From Oscillospiraceae bacterium (lineage in GTDB: Bacteria; Bacillota; Clostridia; Oscillospirales; Ruminococcaceae): a DNA stretch of 64,000 bases. The stretch spans positions 96,621 through 160,620 of the forward strand of contig JAAYCI010000004.1 of NCBI GenBank assembly GCA_012729855.1, written 5' to 3'. The notes beneath the pieces are model-generated. The model worked only from the letters and a program-made list of their open reading frames with translations. It did not search any database and had not been told where the DNA came from. Both the position numbers and the translations under genes were made by a program. Below are positions 36,152-45,154 of the stretch, one piece after another. Within the stretch, counting starts at the first letter, position 1. Each line of letters opens with the position of its first letter.

Positions 36152-36254
36152 AACTTTCTCCTATCGCTGTGGATGCAAAGTCCACAGTCATAAACATCAC
36201 GAATAATCAAGATATCACATATAATACAGCATAAACTAAATTATTTATGTCTTT
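36152..36254 (-). other. AT-rich gap between hisF and hisIE
   Basis: The 103-bp gap is the largest inside the operon. It has AT-rich sequence with a TATTAT-type -10 candidate and a perfect 7-bp hairpin CTGTGGA...TCCACAG just before the hisIE ribosome binding site. A secondary internal promoter or processing site is possible; I see no gene. Confidence 0.4.
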
Positions 36255-37022
36255 TCATGCATCCTTAAGCATACGCATGGGCACACCGCGGGCAGACAGA
36301 AATGCTTTCAGTTCAGGGATGCCCACCTGCTTATAGTGGAAGATGGAGGCCGCAAGGCCGGCATCCACGCCCGGATGGGTAAACAAGTCGGCAAAATGCT
36401 GCATGTTGCCGGCCCCGCCCGACGCGATGATAGGGATGCGCACCCGCGCGGCGATGGCATCCAACAGTTCCAGGTCGAAGCCGTCGCGCACGTCGTCGGT
36501 ATCCATGCTGTTCACCACCAGCTCGCCGGCGCCTTCCGCCTCACCGCGGGCCGCCCAATCCAACGCGTCAAGGCCGGTATCCACCCGGCCGCCTTTGGTA
36601 AAAACATGAAACTTTCCCTCCACCCGCTTAATGTCCATCGACAGCACCACACACTGGCTGCCATAACGGCGGGCGCCCGCGCCAATCAGGCCGGGGTTGG
36701 CCACCGCGCCAGAATTCACACTGACCTTATCGGCGCCACATTTCAGCACACGGTCAAAATCCTCCAGGCTGTTAACAGCGCCGCCCACCGTCAGTGGTAT
36801 AAATATCTGCGACGCCACGCGTTTTAATATGTCTGTAAAAAGCCCGCGCCCCTCGGCGGAAGCGGTGATGTCATAGAATACCAGCTCATCTGCGCCCTGC
36901 TCGTTGTAGAAAGCCGCCATTGTCACCGGGTCTTCCACATCGCGGATACCCTCAAAATTGACACCCTTTACCACCCGGCCATCGCGCACATCAAGGCAGG
37001 GAATAATACGTTTTGCAATCAT
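36255..37022 (-). CDS. hisF: Imidazole glycerol phosphate synthase, cyclase subunit
   Basis: The 255-residue (beta/alpha)8-barrel enzyme starts MIAKRIIPCLDVRDGRVVKGVNF (catalytic Asp11 in CLD) and has the second catalytic Asp in NSMDTDDVRDGFDLEL and the phosphate loops IPIIASGGAGN. With HisH it makes IGP and AICAR from PRFAR. Its start overlaps the hisA stop by four bases, and GGGAGG precedes it. Confidence 0.96.
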   Translation of the reverse strand: MIAKRIIPCLDVRDGRVVKGVNFEGIRDVEDPVTMAAFYNEQGADELVFYDITASAEGRGLFTDILKRVASQIFIPLTVGGAVNSLEDFDRVLKCGADKVSVNSGAVANPGLIGAGARRYGSQCVVLSMDIKRVEGKFHVFTKGGRVDTGLDALDWAARGEAEGAGELVVNSMDTDDVRDGFDLELLDAIAARVRIPIIASGGAGNMQHFADLFTHPGVDAGLAASIFHYKQVGIPELKAFLSARGVPMRMLKDA

Positions 37023-37750
37023 TTATGTTCCTCCCGTTCGCCTGCGGCCACCAGCGCATCACCCAAAGCAAGCATGCCCGTGTAAAGCGCCTTACCCAAA
37101 ATGGCGGCATACAGGCCCATCTGGCGCAGCGTCTCGATTTCTGCCAAAGTGGACACCCCGCCAGATGCCGTAATGGAAAGCCCCTCAATGGCTGAAAGCT
37201 TTTCGTAGGCCGCCAGATTGGCGCCTTTCTGGGCGCCGTCACGTGAGATATCGGTATAGATGATATATTGCACACCGATATCCCGCATATTAACACAAAA
37301 TTCCATGCTGTCGGCTTCAGACGTCTGCAACCAGCCCTCTACCGCCACTTTGCCGTCGCGGGCATCCACACCCACCGCGATTTTCTCGCCATATTTTTGA
37401 ACCATTGCTTTTGTGAAGGCAGGGTTTTTAAGTGCGGCCGTGCCCAAAATCACCCGGCCAACGCCTGCCTCAAAATAGCGCTCTATGGTAGCTTCATCGC
37501 GAATACCTCCGCCCAATTCCGTAAACAAACCACAACCGGAGGTGATACGCCTGACCACTTCAAAATTCTGGGGGGCACCGGCTTTGGCGCCGTCCAAATC
37601 CACCAAATGCAGGCAGGACGCCCCGGCGTCTTCAAAGCTTTTTGCAAAAACTGCAGGATCTTCCCCAAAAACCTGTTTTTGGTTGTAGTCGCCCTGGAAC
37701 AACCGCACCGCCTGGCCGCCTATGATGTCTATGGCTGGAAAAATCAACAT
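37019..37750 (-). CDS. hisA: Phosphoribosylformimino-AICAR ribotide isomerase
   Basis: The 243-residue (beta/alpha)8 isomerase has the catalytic Asp in AIDIIGGQAVRL (about residue 8) and the second in YTDISRDGA, and the phosphate-binding ITASGGVSTL. It opens the ribose of ProFAR. GGAGG precedes the ATG; hisH ends at the next base upstream. The base composition of this and the next genes is visibly lower in GC than the rest of the window. Confidence 0.95.
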   Translation of the reverse strand: MLIFPAIDIIGGQAVRLFQGDYNQKQVFGEDPAVFAKSFEDAGASCLHLVDLDGAKAGAPQNFEVVRRITSGCGLFTELGGGIRDEATIERYFEAGVGRVILGTAALKNPAFTKAMVQKYGEKIAVGVDARDGKVAVEGWLQTSEADSMEFCVNMRDIGVQYIIYTDISRDGAQKGANLAAYEKLSAIEGLSITASGGVSTLAEIETLRQMGLYAAILGKALYTGMLALGDALVAAGEREEHK

Positions 37751-38374
37751 TCAACGTACCTCCGAAAACGCTTTAAGCATCCGCAGGCCAACAGCGCCAC
37801 TCTTCTCCGGGTGAAACTGGGTGCCAAACACCTTACCCGCCTGCACCACACCGGGCACGGCCACACCATATTCGCTGGTAGCCACAAGGCTGCTATCGCA
37901 ATATTTTGCGTAATAGCTATGAACATAATAGACATATTCGCCTGCTTCTGATGCCTTGAGCAGTGGACAATTCTGCTTTATAAAACGCAGTGGGTTCCAG
38001 CCCATGTGCGGCACTTTATAGCTAAAACCAGCTGCTCTCAAGTCATCCTCAAGCGGGCAAATTTCGCCGGAGATCAAGCCCAAGCCCTGATGCAGCCCAA
38101 ACTCGTGGCTGGTGTTAAACAGTAGCTGCATCCCCAAACAAATGCCCAAAAGTGGCTTGCCTTGTTTTGCCAAAGACCGTACCACTTCGGCAAGTCCCGT
38201 TTGGTTCAGCTTTTCCATGGCATCGCCAAAAGCGCCCACTCCGGGCAAGATCACCTGGTCGGCCGCAGACAGTGCGTCTGCCTCATGTGTCACCACCGAC
38301 TCCAGCCCAAGCACTTCCAACGATGAACGCAGGCTATAGAGGTTGCCCACACCATAATCCACAATTGCAATCAT
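37751..38374 (-). CDS. hisH: Imidazole glycerol phosphate synthase, glutamine amidotransferase subunit
   Basis: The 207-residue class I amidotransferase shows IVDYGVGNLYSLRSSL, GVGAFGDAMEKL, the nucleophile Cys in PLLGICLGMQLLF (about residue 80) and the His/Glu pair in GTQFHPEKSGAVG. It supplies ammonia from glutamine to HisF. hisH, hisA and hisF are packed with no spacing. Confidence 0.96.
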   Translation of the reverse strand: MIAIVDYGVGNLYSLRSSLEVLGLESVVTHEADALSAADQVILPGVGAFGDAMEKLNQTGLAEVVRSLAKQGKPLLGICLGMQLLFNTSHEFGLHQGLGLISGEICPLEDDLRAAGFSYKVPHMGWNPLRFIKQNCPLLKASEAGEYVYYVHSYYAKYCDSSLVATSEYGVAVPGVVQAGKVFGTQFHPEKSGAVGLRMLKAFSEVR

Positions 38375-38401
38375 TTGTCCCGTTTCCTTTGCTATTTATG
38401 T

Positions 38402-38992
38402 CTAAAGAATGGTGCCTTTCGTGGAAGGAATGATGTCCGGCATTGTCACATCAATTTCAACCGCCTGCGCCAATGCACGCGCCGTGCTTTTAAAGGCAGC
38501 TTCTGCAATATGATGGCTGTTGTTTCCGGCCAATTGGCACAAATGCAGCGTAAGACCAAGCTCCCGCGCAAACGCCTGAAAAAACTCCTGCACCAGCTCT
38601 GCGTCAAAATCTCCAATTTTTTCTGTTGGTATGTTTAATCCAAAAGCCAGATGGGCGCGTCCGCTGATATCCAGGGAAGCCATGACCAACGCTTCGTCCA
38701 TAGGGATGGTCACAGTGCCATAGCGCTGGATGCCCGCACGGTCAGCCAAGGCTTCGCTGAAAGCACGGCCCAGCACAATGCCGCAGTCCTCCACCGTGTG
38801 GTGATAGTCAATATGAACATCTCCACGGCAAAACAGCTTGAGGTCAAACCGGCCATGGCGGGAAAAAAGCTCCAGCATATGGTTCAGAAACCCGCATCCG
38901 GTATCTACTTCATAAACCCCCGTGCCGTCAAGCTCCAGCGTACAGGATATATCCGTCTCCGTCGTCGAGCGTTGAATCCTGGAAATACGCAT
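38402..38992 (-). CDS. hisB: Imidazoleglycerol-phosphate dehydratase
   Basis: The 196-residue enzyme has the IGPD metal-binding pattern: GFLNHMLELFSRHG, DYHHTVEDCGIVLG and NSHHIAEAAFKSTARAL. It dehydrates imidazole glycerol phosphate. Only the dehydratase domain is present; the phosphatase step is done by the separate HisJ gene. GAGGTG precedes the ATG. Confidence 0.96.
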   Translation of the reverse strand: MRISRIQRSTTETDISCTLELDGTGVYEVDTGCGFLNHMLELFSRHGRFDLKLFCRGDVHIDYHHTVEDCGIVLGRAFSEALADRAGIQRYGTVTIPMDEALVMASLDISGRAHLAFGLNIPTEKIGDFDAELVQEFFQAFARELGLTLHLCQLAGNNSHHIAEAAFKSTARALAQAVEIDVTMPDIIPSTKGTIL

Positions 38993-39031
38993 ATTGCCAC
39001 CTCATCTACAATAATGTTACCAAAAAATTGC

Positions 39032-40084
39032 CTATTTATTTGTTATACTGTCCATTATTTTGACCAGCTCATCCATCTGTGTCTCGGTACCAATGGTTAT
39101 GCGCAGCCAGTTTTTTATCCTGGATTGATTGAACCAGCGCACCAAAATACCTTCTGCCCGTAACCGGCCTTGCAGCACTTCCGCCTCATATTCAGGGTGG
39201 GATACAAATATGAAATTGGCCATGCTATCCGTGCAATAATATCCTGATTTTTCCAGTTTATCCTTTGCTATTATGCGCGTATTGATAATTTTCTGTGCAC
39301 ACGCTTCAAAATAAGAAGCATCTTCCAGTACAGCTGCCCCGGCAGCCAATGTCATTCGGTTGAGATTATATGGATTGAAGCTGTACTTGATCAGGTTCAA
39401 ATCGGCAATCAGCGCCTCGCTTGCCACCGCATAGCCCAAGCGTGCTCCAGCCATCGCGCGCGACTTTGAGAAGGTGCCCACCACCATCAAATTATCATAC
39501 TGCTCCAACAACGGAATAGCACTCTCGGCGCCAAAATCGATGTAAGCTTCATCAACAATCACCAGACTGCCGGGGTTCGTCTCCAGCATTGTGGCAATCT
39601 GCGCCCGGCTCAGGGCCAGGCCAGTCGGGGCATTGGGATTGGCAAAAACGATGGTACGACCCAAACCAGCATAATCTTCCACCGCCAGTGTGAAATCATC
39701 ACGCAGTGGAATGGTATGGATATCCACCTGATAAAGTTGGGCGTACACCGGATAAAACCCATAACTAATATCAGGGAACGCCACACCGTTTGGACACAAC
39801 GCCTGAAAACAGAAAGCCAAAATTTCGTCGCTGCCATTGCCAAGGGTAACCTGCCCCGGACGCACCCCCAAGGTTTGGGCCAATGCCTCTATAACCGCAC
39901 TGGCCGTCGGGTCTGGATAGAGGCGCATTGTTTCAACTGCTGCCATAACCGCTTGCCGCACTTTGGGCGATGGCGGAAAGGGGCTTTCGTTGGTATTCAG
40001 TTTGATCTTCACTGGTGTTTTCGGCTGCTCGCCAGGTGCATACGGTATTAGTTTTGAAAATCTAGAATCTAAATATATTGACAT
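39032..40084 (-). CDS. hisC: Histidinol-phosphate aminotransferase
   Basis: The 350-residue fold-type I PLP enzyme has the internal pattern LNTNESPFPPSPKV, LGNGSDEILAFCFQAL, FANPNAPTGLAL, VDEAYIDFG and the PLP Lys in VVGTFSKSRAMAGARLGY (about residue 218). It transaminates imidazole-acetol phosphate. I use the ATG at 40084; a GTG 12 bases upstream is also in frame, with a poor ribosome binding site. It is preceded by a 75-bp AT-rich gap after hisD. Confidence 0.94.
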   Translation of the reverse strand: MSIYLDSRFSKLIPYAPGEQPKTPVKIKLNTNESPFPPSPKVRQAVMAAVETMRLYPDPTASAVIEALAQTLGVRPGQVTLGNGSDEILAFCFQALCPNGVAFPDISYGFYPVYAQLYQVDIHTIPLRDDFTLAVEDYAGLGRTIVFANPNAPTGLALSRAQIATMLETNPGSLVIVDEAYIDFGAESAIPLLEQYDNLMVVGTFSKSRAMAGARLGYAVASEALIADLNLIKYSFNPYNLNRMTLAAGAAVLEDASYFEACAQKIINTRIIAKDKLEKSGYYCTDSMANFIFVSHPEYEAEVLQGRLRAEGILVRWFNQSRIKNWLRITIGTETQMDELVKIMDSITNK

Positions 40085-40171
40085 AATTAGCACCAATTAT
40101 ATTATTTATTAAATGCTTTTATCCCATTACATATCATTGCGAACAAAAGCCTCACACGTTGGACGTTTGAC

Positions 40172-41458
40172 CTATGCTTCTTCTGTTGCTTTCCTGACAG
40201 CCACACTGTTTGCATGCGCGGTCAGCCCCTCCGACTCGGCAAATGTAATCACCTTATCCGCCACCTGTTTTAGTGCGGTTTTATCATAGTACAGATAACT
40301 GCTTTTCTTGACAAAATCATCCACCGACAGCGGCGAGTAAAACCGCGCTGTACCGGCTGTTGGCAGCGTGTGGTTGGGCCCGGCAAAGTAATCGCCCAGC
40401 GCCTCCGGGGTGTAATGCCCCAAAAAAACGCTCCCTGCGTTCCGGATAGCTGGCAGTAATGCAAATGGTTCATTTACGCATATTTCAAGGTGTTCTGGTG
40501 ATATTTTGTTGGATAATTCTGCTGCTTTTTCAATGGTAGATGTCAACAAGATACGCCCGTTTTTTTGCAGGGATGCCTCGGCAATCTCCTTGCGGGAAAG
40601 CAGCGCCAACTGTTTCTTCAGCTCCGCCTGCACCTCACCCGCTAAAACTGCGCTGGTTGTCACCAATACAGCCGCGGCGTTTTCGTCATGCTCCGACTGC
40701 CCCAGCATGTCGGCTGCCACAAAAGCCGCATCCGCACTCTCGTCGGCGATAATCAGAATGTCGCTGGGGCCGGCAATCATATCAATATCCACCATGCCAT
40801 ACACCATACGTTTTGCCGTAGCTACGTATATATTCCCCGGCCCCACAATTTTATCCACCCGAGGAATGCTCTGGGTGCCATAGCTGAGCGCCGCCACCGC
40901 CTGAGCGCCCCCCACCTTATAGATATCGGTAACGCCGGCCACGCCGGCCGCGGCCAAAATATTGGGGTGTACACTGCCATCTTTTTCAGGTGGTGTCACC
41001 ATAATGATTTGTGAAACACCCGCTATTTTTGCCGGTATCACGTCCATCAATACCGTGCTGGGGTAGGCAGCGGTACCGCCCGGCACATAAACACCCACCC
41101 GTTCCAGCGGCAAAACGCGCTGCCCCATCACAATGCCGGGGCGCTCGGCCATCACAAAGCCCTGGCGCACCTGGCGGCTGTGGAAATTTACAATATTTTC
41201 GGCAGCTTCACGCAAAATAGCAAGGTATGCCTCCCCCACCTGCGCCATGGCCGTGTCAATTTCTTGCGCTGTTACCCGCAGGGCAGCCGGGCGCACGCCG
41301 TCAAAGCGCTCGGTGTAGTCCAGCAGTGCCGCGTCGCCGCGTGTTTTTACAGCCTGTAATATTTCGCCCACCGCGGCGGAGACATCCGGTTGCGCGTCTT
41401 CGCGCTTACGCAGCATGGCGTCAATATCAACCGTACTGCTGTCAATCATATCAATCAT
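40172..41458 (-). CDS. hisD: Histidinol dehydrogenase
   Basis: The 428-residue zinc enzyme shows YVPGGTAAYPSTVLM, KVGGAQAVAALSYGT, VDKIVGPGNIYVATAK, DMIAGPSDILIIAD and NKISPEHLEI, the classic HisD segments. It oxidises histidinol to histidine in two NAD-dependent steps. Its start overlaps the hisZG stop (ATGA), so translation is likely coupled. Confidence 0.96.
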   Translation of the reverse strand: MIDMIDSSTVDIDAMLRKREDAQPDVSAAVGEILQAVKTRGDAALLDYTERFDGVRPAALRVTAQEIDTAMAQVGEAYLAILREAAENIVNFHSRQVRQGFVMAERPGIVMGQRVLPLERVGVYVPGGTAAYPSTVLMDVIPAKIAGVSQIIMVTPPEKDGSVHPNILAAAGVAGVTDIYKVGGAQAVAALSYGTQSIPRVDKIVGPGNIYVATAKRMVYGMVDIDMIAGPSDILIIADESADAAFVAADMLGQSEHDENAAAVLVTTSAVLAGEVQAELKKQLALLSRKEIAEASLQKNGRILLTSTIEKAAELSNKISPEHLEICVNEPFALLPAIRNAGSVFLGHYTPEALGDYFAGPNHTLPTAGTARFYSPLSVDDFVKKSSYLYYDKTALKQVADKVITFAESEGLTAHANSVAVRKATEEA

Positions 41459-43029
41459 GTCACTTCACCCAACCTCTCTGCCAACGCCTGAATAGCCGCC
41501 CCTTTGAAACGCCAGGACGCCCGGTTGGCTATCAGCCGCGCCGATGACTCAACGATCTCGGCCAAGACAACCAAATTGTTTTCCCGCAGCGTGGCGCCGG
41601 TTTCCACAATGTCAACAATAACATCTGACAGGCCCAGCAGCGGGGCCAGCTCAATGGAACCGTGCAACATAATAATCTCGACCGATCGACTCTTTTCTGC
41701 ATAATACCGGCGCGCCACCGTGGGATATTTGGTGGCCACACGCAGTGGGCGGGCCAAATCCTCCTGGAACTGCTCAAAGCCGGCTACCGCCATGCGGCAC
41801 TTGCCCAGCTGCAAATCCAGCAGTTCCATCACATCGGCGCGGTTTTCCAGCAGCACATCGCGGCCCACCACGCCCACATCGGCAGCGCCATGCTCCACAT
41901 AGATGGCCACGTCGCTGGGTTTTACCAGGAAAAACCGCATCTTGCTGTCGTAATCTTCAAATACCAGCCGGCGGCTTTCGTTCAGAATGGCCCCGGCCGA
42001 CAGCCCGCCTTTTTCAAACCGGCGGTACACTTTGTCGCCCAAACGGCCCTTTGGCAACGCGATATTCAGCCAGGGGCGCTCCCCTTTTATGGCGGGTGCC
42101 GCACCCTGTTCGGCTTCCTCCGGGGCCAGTGCGTCCAGGTAGATGGCAAACCCCACCGCTCCCTGCGCCTTGGAGAAACGCCGCAGCAGGTTGTCGTAAC
42201 GGCCACCGGCCAGCACCAGGCTGGAGATGCCCTGCACATAGCCCTGGAAGATCAGACCGTTGTAGTAGGTTACGTCGTTCAGGATAGAAAAATCCAACCG
42301 TACGTCTGTTTCAGACGCACAGGCATGTATTTCACCACAAAGCGCCTCCAGCTCGCCCAACACGGCCATGGCCCGACCATCCTCCGCCAGCAGCGCTTTG
42401 GCGCGGGGCAGCACTGCCGGAAACGGGCCGGAAAGCGCCGCCAAAGCCACACAGCGCTCGGTGGTCGCATCATCCAAGGCGGCCAGCGCCGCCGCCTCAC
42501 GCATGCCGTGGGGGCTTTTGTCGCGCAGGGCGTCCAGTGCCGCGGCGCGCGCCTCCTCAGCGCCAAACGGGGCCAGCATGGCCTCCACCAGCTCCATGTG
42601 CGAAAGGTCCAGCGCCGCCTGCCCTACCGCGGCCAGGCTTTGCGCCGCCAGGCACAGCACCTCGGCCTCGGCTTTCACGCCCTCGCCGCCAATAAATTCC
42701 AGGCCCATCTGCTGTATTTCGCGGTACTCGCCGCTCTGGCGGCTGCGGCGGAAAACATGCTCATTGTAGTAAACCCGGCGCACCTGCCCGTCGGGCGTGT
42801 TTTTGACGATGGACAGCGTCACGTCGGGCTTCAGCGCCATCAGGCGGCCGTCCGCCCCGGTAAAGGTAATAACATCCTCCCCGGCCAAAAACGGTTTATT
42901 CTGCATGTACAGGTCATATTCTTCAAAACTGCCCATGCGGTACAGCCCGTAACGGCCCCGCTCATACAGCGCACGCAGCTGCAGCGAAATCGCCTCTTCA
43001 CGGCGCAGGGCCGGCATCTCAAAATCCAT
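41455..43029 (-). CDS. hisZG: HisZ-HisG fusion: ATP phosphoribosyltransferase regulatory and catalytic parts in one chain
   Basis: The 524-residue protein has two parts. Residues ~1-305 are HisZ, a HisRS-like domain: RYGLYRMGSFEEYDLYM, DGRLMALKPDVTLSI, RRVYYNEHVFRRS, LDFSILNDVTYYNGLIFQGY and LAGGRYDNLLRRF. A short linker (EEAEQGAAPAIKGERP) leads to HisG, short form, residues ~315-524: LNIALPKGRLGDKVYRRF, VGVVGRDVLLENR and the PRPP loop DIVETGATLRENN. In other organisms the two are separate subunits that must bind each other for activity. There is no other hisG in the operon, so this chain must make the first step of the pathway. First gene of the operon, behind the promoter at 43112-43140. 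Confidence 0.93.
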   Translation of the reverse strand: MDFEMPALRREEAISLQLRALYERGRYGLYRMGSFEEYDLYMQNKPFLAGEDVITFTGADGRLMALKPDVTLSIVKNTPDGQVRRVYYNEHVFRRSRQSGEYREIQQMGLEFIGGEGVKAEAEVLCLAAQSLAAVGQAALDLSHMELVEAMLAPFGAEEARAAALDALRDKSPHGMREAAALAALDDATTERCVALAALSGPFPAVLPRAKALLAEDGRAMAVLGELEALCGEIHACASETDVRLDFSILNDVTYYNGLIFQGYVQGISSLVLAGGRYDNLLRRFSKAQGAVGFAIYLDALAPEEAEQGAAPAIKGERPWLNIALPKGRLGDKVYRRFEKGGLSAGAILNESRRLVFEDYDSKMRFFLVKPSDVAIYVEHGAADVGVVGRDVLLENRADVMELLDLQLGKCRMAVAGFEQFQEDLARPLRVATKYPTVARRYYAEKSRSVEIIMLHGSIELAPLLGLSDVIVDIVETGATLRENNLVVLAEIVESSARLIANRASWRFKGAAIQALAERLGEVT

Positions 43030-43111
43030 AATTATCCTCTTTTACCGGTTTCGGTTCATTTTACCACACGCGGGCGCGCAGAGCTATAGCACGCCTGTGT
43101 ACAGCGTTCCC

Positions 43112-43140
43112 AGTATAGCGCACTTCACTAATTTAGTCAA
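43112..43140 (-). promoter_or_regulatory. Promoter of the histidine operon
   Basis: TTGACT (43135-43140), 17-bp spacer, TATACT (43112-43117) on the minus strand; the start near 43105 gives a ~75-nt leader. I looked for a T-box or a His-codon leader peptide in the leader and saw neither. Confidence 0.82.
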
Positions 43141-43154
43141 GTAAATTGATGAAG
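43123..43154. promoter_or_regulatory. Candidate operator overlapping the his promoter -35 region
   Basis: CTTCACTAATTTA (43123-43135) and TAAATTGATGAAG (43142-43154) form an inverted repeat with 11 of 13 matches around GTCAAG, which contains the -35 box. A repressor bound there would block RNA polymerase. TrpR-like YerC/HisR proteins are proposed histidine regulators in Firmicutes; whether this is their site is unknown. Confidence 0.5.
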
Positions 43155-43158
43155 TATT

Positions 43159-44766
43159 TTATAAGCCAACCTCAATGGTTTTGGTAGCGATATTTTCCAC
43201 GAAGATACGGTCATGCTCCACAAACAGCAGCGTGGGCTGGCTGGCCAGCACGGCCGCTTCTATCTGCTCGCGGCTGTGTACATCGATATAGTTCAGCGGC
43301 TCGTCCCATACGAACAGATGGGCGGGCTTGGCCAGGGAGGCTGCCAAACATACCTTCTTCTTCTGGCCGGCGCTGTAGCTTTCTATCGGGCGCTCAAAGG
43401 CCTCCCGCTCGAAGTTTAGCTTGCGCAGCAGTGTCATAAACAGGCTGGCATCCACGCCAAAGTCGGCGGCGAAGGCGCGCAGGTCGCCCGCAAGGCCGTC
43501 GGTTTCCTGCGGCAGGGTGCTGGTTACCAGCGACGACAGCCGCTGGATGTGCCCGCCGGTGGGTGTAAGCCTGCCCAGCACCAACCCCAGCAGGCTGCTT
43601 TTGCCGCTGCCGTTGGGGCCGGCCACGGCTATCCTGTCTCCGGCATTTATCTCGAAGGACAAATCCTGAAACAGCGTGCGCTGCCCAAACGCCAACGCCA
43701 GCTTTTCGGCGGTGACCAGGCGGGCTTTGTCCGGCTTCAGCAGGTGGAACACCAGCGGGTCGGCCGTCTCAATGTTCTTGAGCAGGCTCTGCTTCTCCTC
43801 CACCTGACGGCCACGGCGGCGCTCGATGGCCTTGGAACGCTGCATCATGCGGGCCGCCTGGTGGCCGATGTAGCCGCGGTCCACCGAGGCGGGGCCGTGG
43901 TTGTAGGTGGCCTTGCCGTTGCCGCTCTTGCTCTTTTCAATCTTGTCCGACCATTTTTCGGTGCGCTCTGCGGCCGCTTTTAGCTGGGATATCTGCGCGG
44001 TCAGCCGTTTGTTTTCGTCCATTTCATGGGCGTCCTGCAATGCGCGGTTATGCCGCCAGCTGGAGTAATTGCCCTTTTGCAGCTCAATGTCGGCCCGGTT
44101 GATGGACAGGATGTGATCCACCGCCTCGTCCAAAAAGGCGCGGTCGTGGCTTACCAGGATAAAGCCGCTCTTGCTGGCCAGCCAGCGGGCCACCGTGCGC
44201 CGGCCTTCGGCGTCCAGATGGTCGGTGGGCTCGTCTATCAGCAAAAAGCGGTGCTTCTTCAAAAACAGCGCCGCCAACAGCAGCTTCAGGCGCTCCCCAC
44301 CGCTCAAGGTCTCAAACGGGCGCTCAAGCACCGAGGGATGGATGCCCAGCCGCCCGGCCTCGGCGGTGATCTGCTCATCAATGGTGTAGCCGTCGGCGGC
44401 AGCGTATTGGGCCTCGATGTCGCCGTAATGCTCGATGGCTTCCTCCGTGCCTTGGGCTATCAATTCAGCCATCTCGGCCTCCCAGGCGTCAAACGGGGCG
44501 ATGCTGCGCTTGGCCACAGCCAGAGCCGGGGCGGTGGTGTCGCCGGGGTCGAACGGGAAGTACTCAAACGCCACCGGTGACGCAATACTGCCTGTATAAC
44601 CCAGCCGGCCCAGCAGCAGCTTCAAAAAGGTGGTTTTGCCGCGGCCGTTGCGGCCCACCAGCCCCAGCCGCCAGTTGGTGTCCAGGTCAAGATTCACATG
44701 TTCAAACAGGGGGTGCAGCGCACCCGGGTAGGTAAAACTCAAATCAACTACTTGTATTAAAGCCAT
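43159..44766 (-). CDS. Lsa-type ABC-F ribosomal protection protein
   Basis: The 535-residue protein has two ABC ATPase domains and no membrane segments. Domain 1: LVGRNGRGKTTFLKLLL (Walker A), ETLSGGERLKLLLAALF (signature) and LLIDEPTDHLDAEGR; domain 2: VAGPNGSGKSSLLGLVL, ESYSAGQKKKVCLAASL and LFVWDEPLNYIDVHSRE. The linker contains the GPASVDRGYIGHQAARMMQRSKAIERR stretch. The N-terminal SFTYPGALHPLFEHVNLDL and the SAGQKKKV/WDEPLNYID pattern fit the Lsa/Vga group, which displaces lincosamide, streptogramin A or pleuromutilin antibiotics from the ribosome. Resistance is inferred from family, not shown. A structured leader precedes it. Confidence 0.88.
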   Translation of the reverse strand: MALIQVVDLSFTYPGALHPLFEHVNLDLDTNWRLGLVGRNGRGKTTFLKLLLGRLGYTGSIASPVAFEYFPFDPGDTTAPALAVAKRSIAPFDAWEAEMAELIAQGTEEAIEHYGDIEAQYAAADGYTIDEQITAEAGRLGIHPSVLERPFETLSGGERLKLLLAALFLKKHRFLLIDEPTDHLDAEGRRTVARWLASKSGFILVSHDRAFLDEAVDHILSINRADIELQKGNYSSWRHNRALQDAHEMDENKRLTAQISQLKAAAERTEKWSDKIEKSKSGNGKATYNHGPASVDRGYIGHQAARMMQRSKAIERRRGRQVEEKQSLLKNIETADPLVFHLLKPDKARLVTAEKLALAFGQRTLFQDLSFEINAGDRIAVAGPNGSGKSSLLGLVLGRLTPTGGHIQRLSSLVTSTLPQETDGLAGDLRAFAADFGVDASLFMTLLRKLNFEREAFERPIESYSAGQKKKVCLAASLAKPAHLFVWDEPLNYIDVHSREQIEAAVLASQPTLLFVEHDRIFVENIATKTIEVGL

Positions 44767-44869
44767 AGGGGATATTCCGCCTTTCGATGTGAAGTGTTCA
44801 TCGGTGCAGGTTCACATGCACCAATTCCGCCGCTCTGCGTCGGGACGCGTTGATTCTTCCGATGTTTTG

Positions 44870-45100
44870 AATTTTTACCAAAAACCCAGAAACACCACCA
44901 ATAGTGTCGTCGCCTTGCGGCGGCCCGTCTTTGTCGAATCAACAAAATAAATCCGCCAGGCAGCGCAAACGGCTCCCGGCGGACCACTTGCCCCAAACAG
45001 GGCAACACATCGCCAAACGGAATCACCTTTACCCACACTGCCTGCGGACAAAACCAAAGCACCGCGTGAATCGCGGCCGTCGCCCTGTTTTGTCCAAAAT
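44870..45100 (-). promoter_or_regulatory. Structured leader RNA of the ABC-F gene (candidate attenuator)
   Basis: Inside the ~380-nt leader I see strong stems: GGACAAAAC/GTTTTGTCC (45095-45087 and 45054-45046) with an inner CCGCG/CGCGG, a TTGCCC/GGGCAA hairpin (44988-45005), and a terminator-like hairpin TCCGCC-GG/CC-GGCGGA (44983-44976, 44960-44952) followed in the minus direction by ATTTATTTTGTT. Upstream CAGGCAG (45044-45038) can instead pair with CTGCCTG (44963-44957), which would break the terminator-like hairpin. No convincing protein is encoded here. ABC-F genes are often regulated by leader attenuation, but a family of ncRNA such as the raiA motif cannot be excluded. Confidence 0.55.
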
Positions 45101-45154
45101 CATTAGGCAGTAATGCGCAAACGAAGATTCCCCTTTCCATTCAATTCATCATAC

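Noticed and set aside
43030..43111. T-box or His-codon attenuator upstream of the histidine operon
   Set aside because: The leader is only about 75 nt, without the T-box NNUGGN bulge sequence, a specifier-loop architecture or a His-rich leader peptide.
44757..45140. 127-codon frame ahead of the ABC-F gene
   Set aside because: No ribosome binding site and it runs through strong RNA stems and the ABC-F ribosome binding site; the leader is better read as structured RNA.
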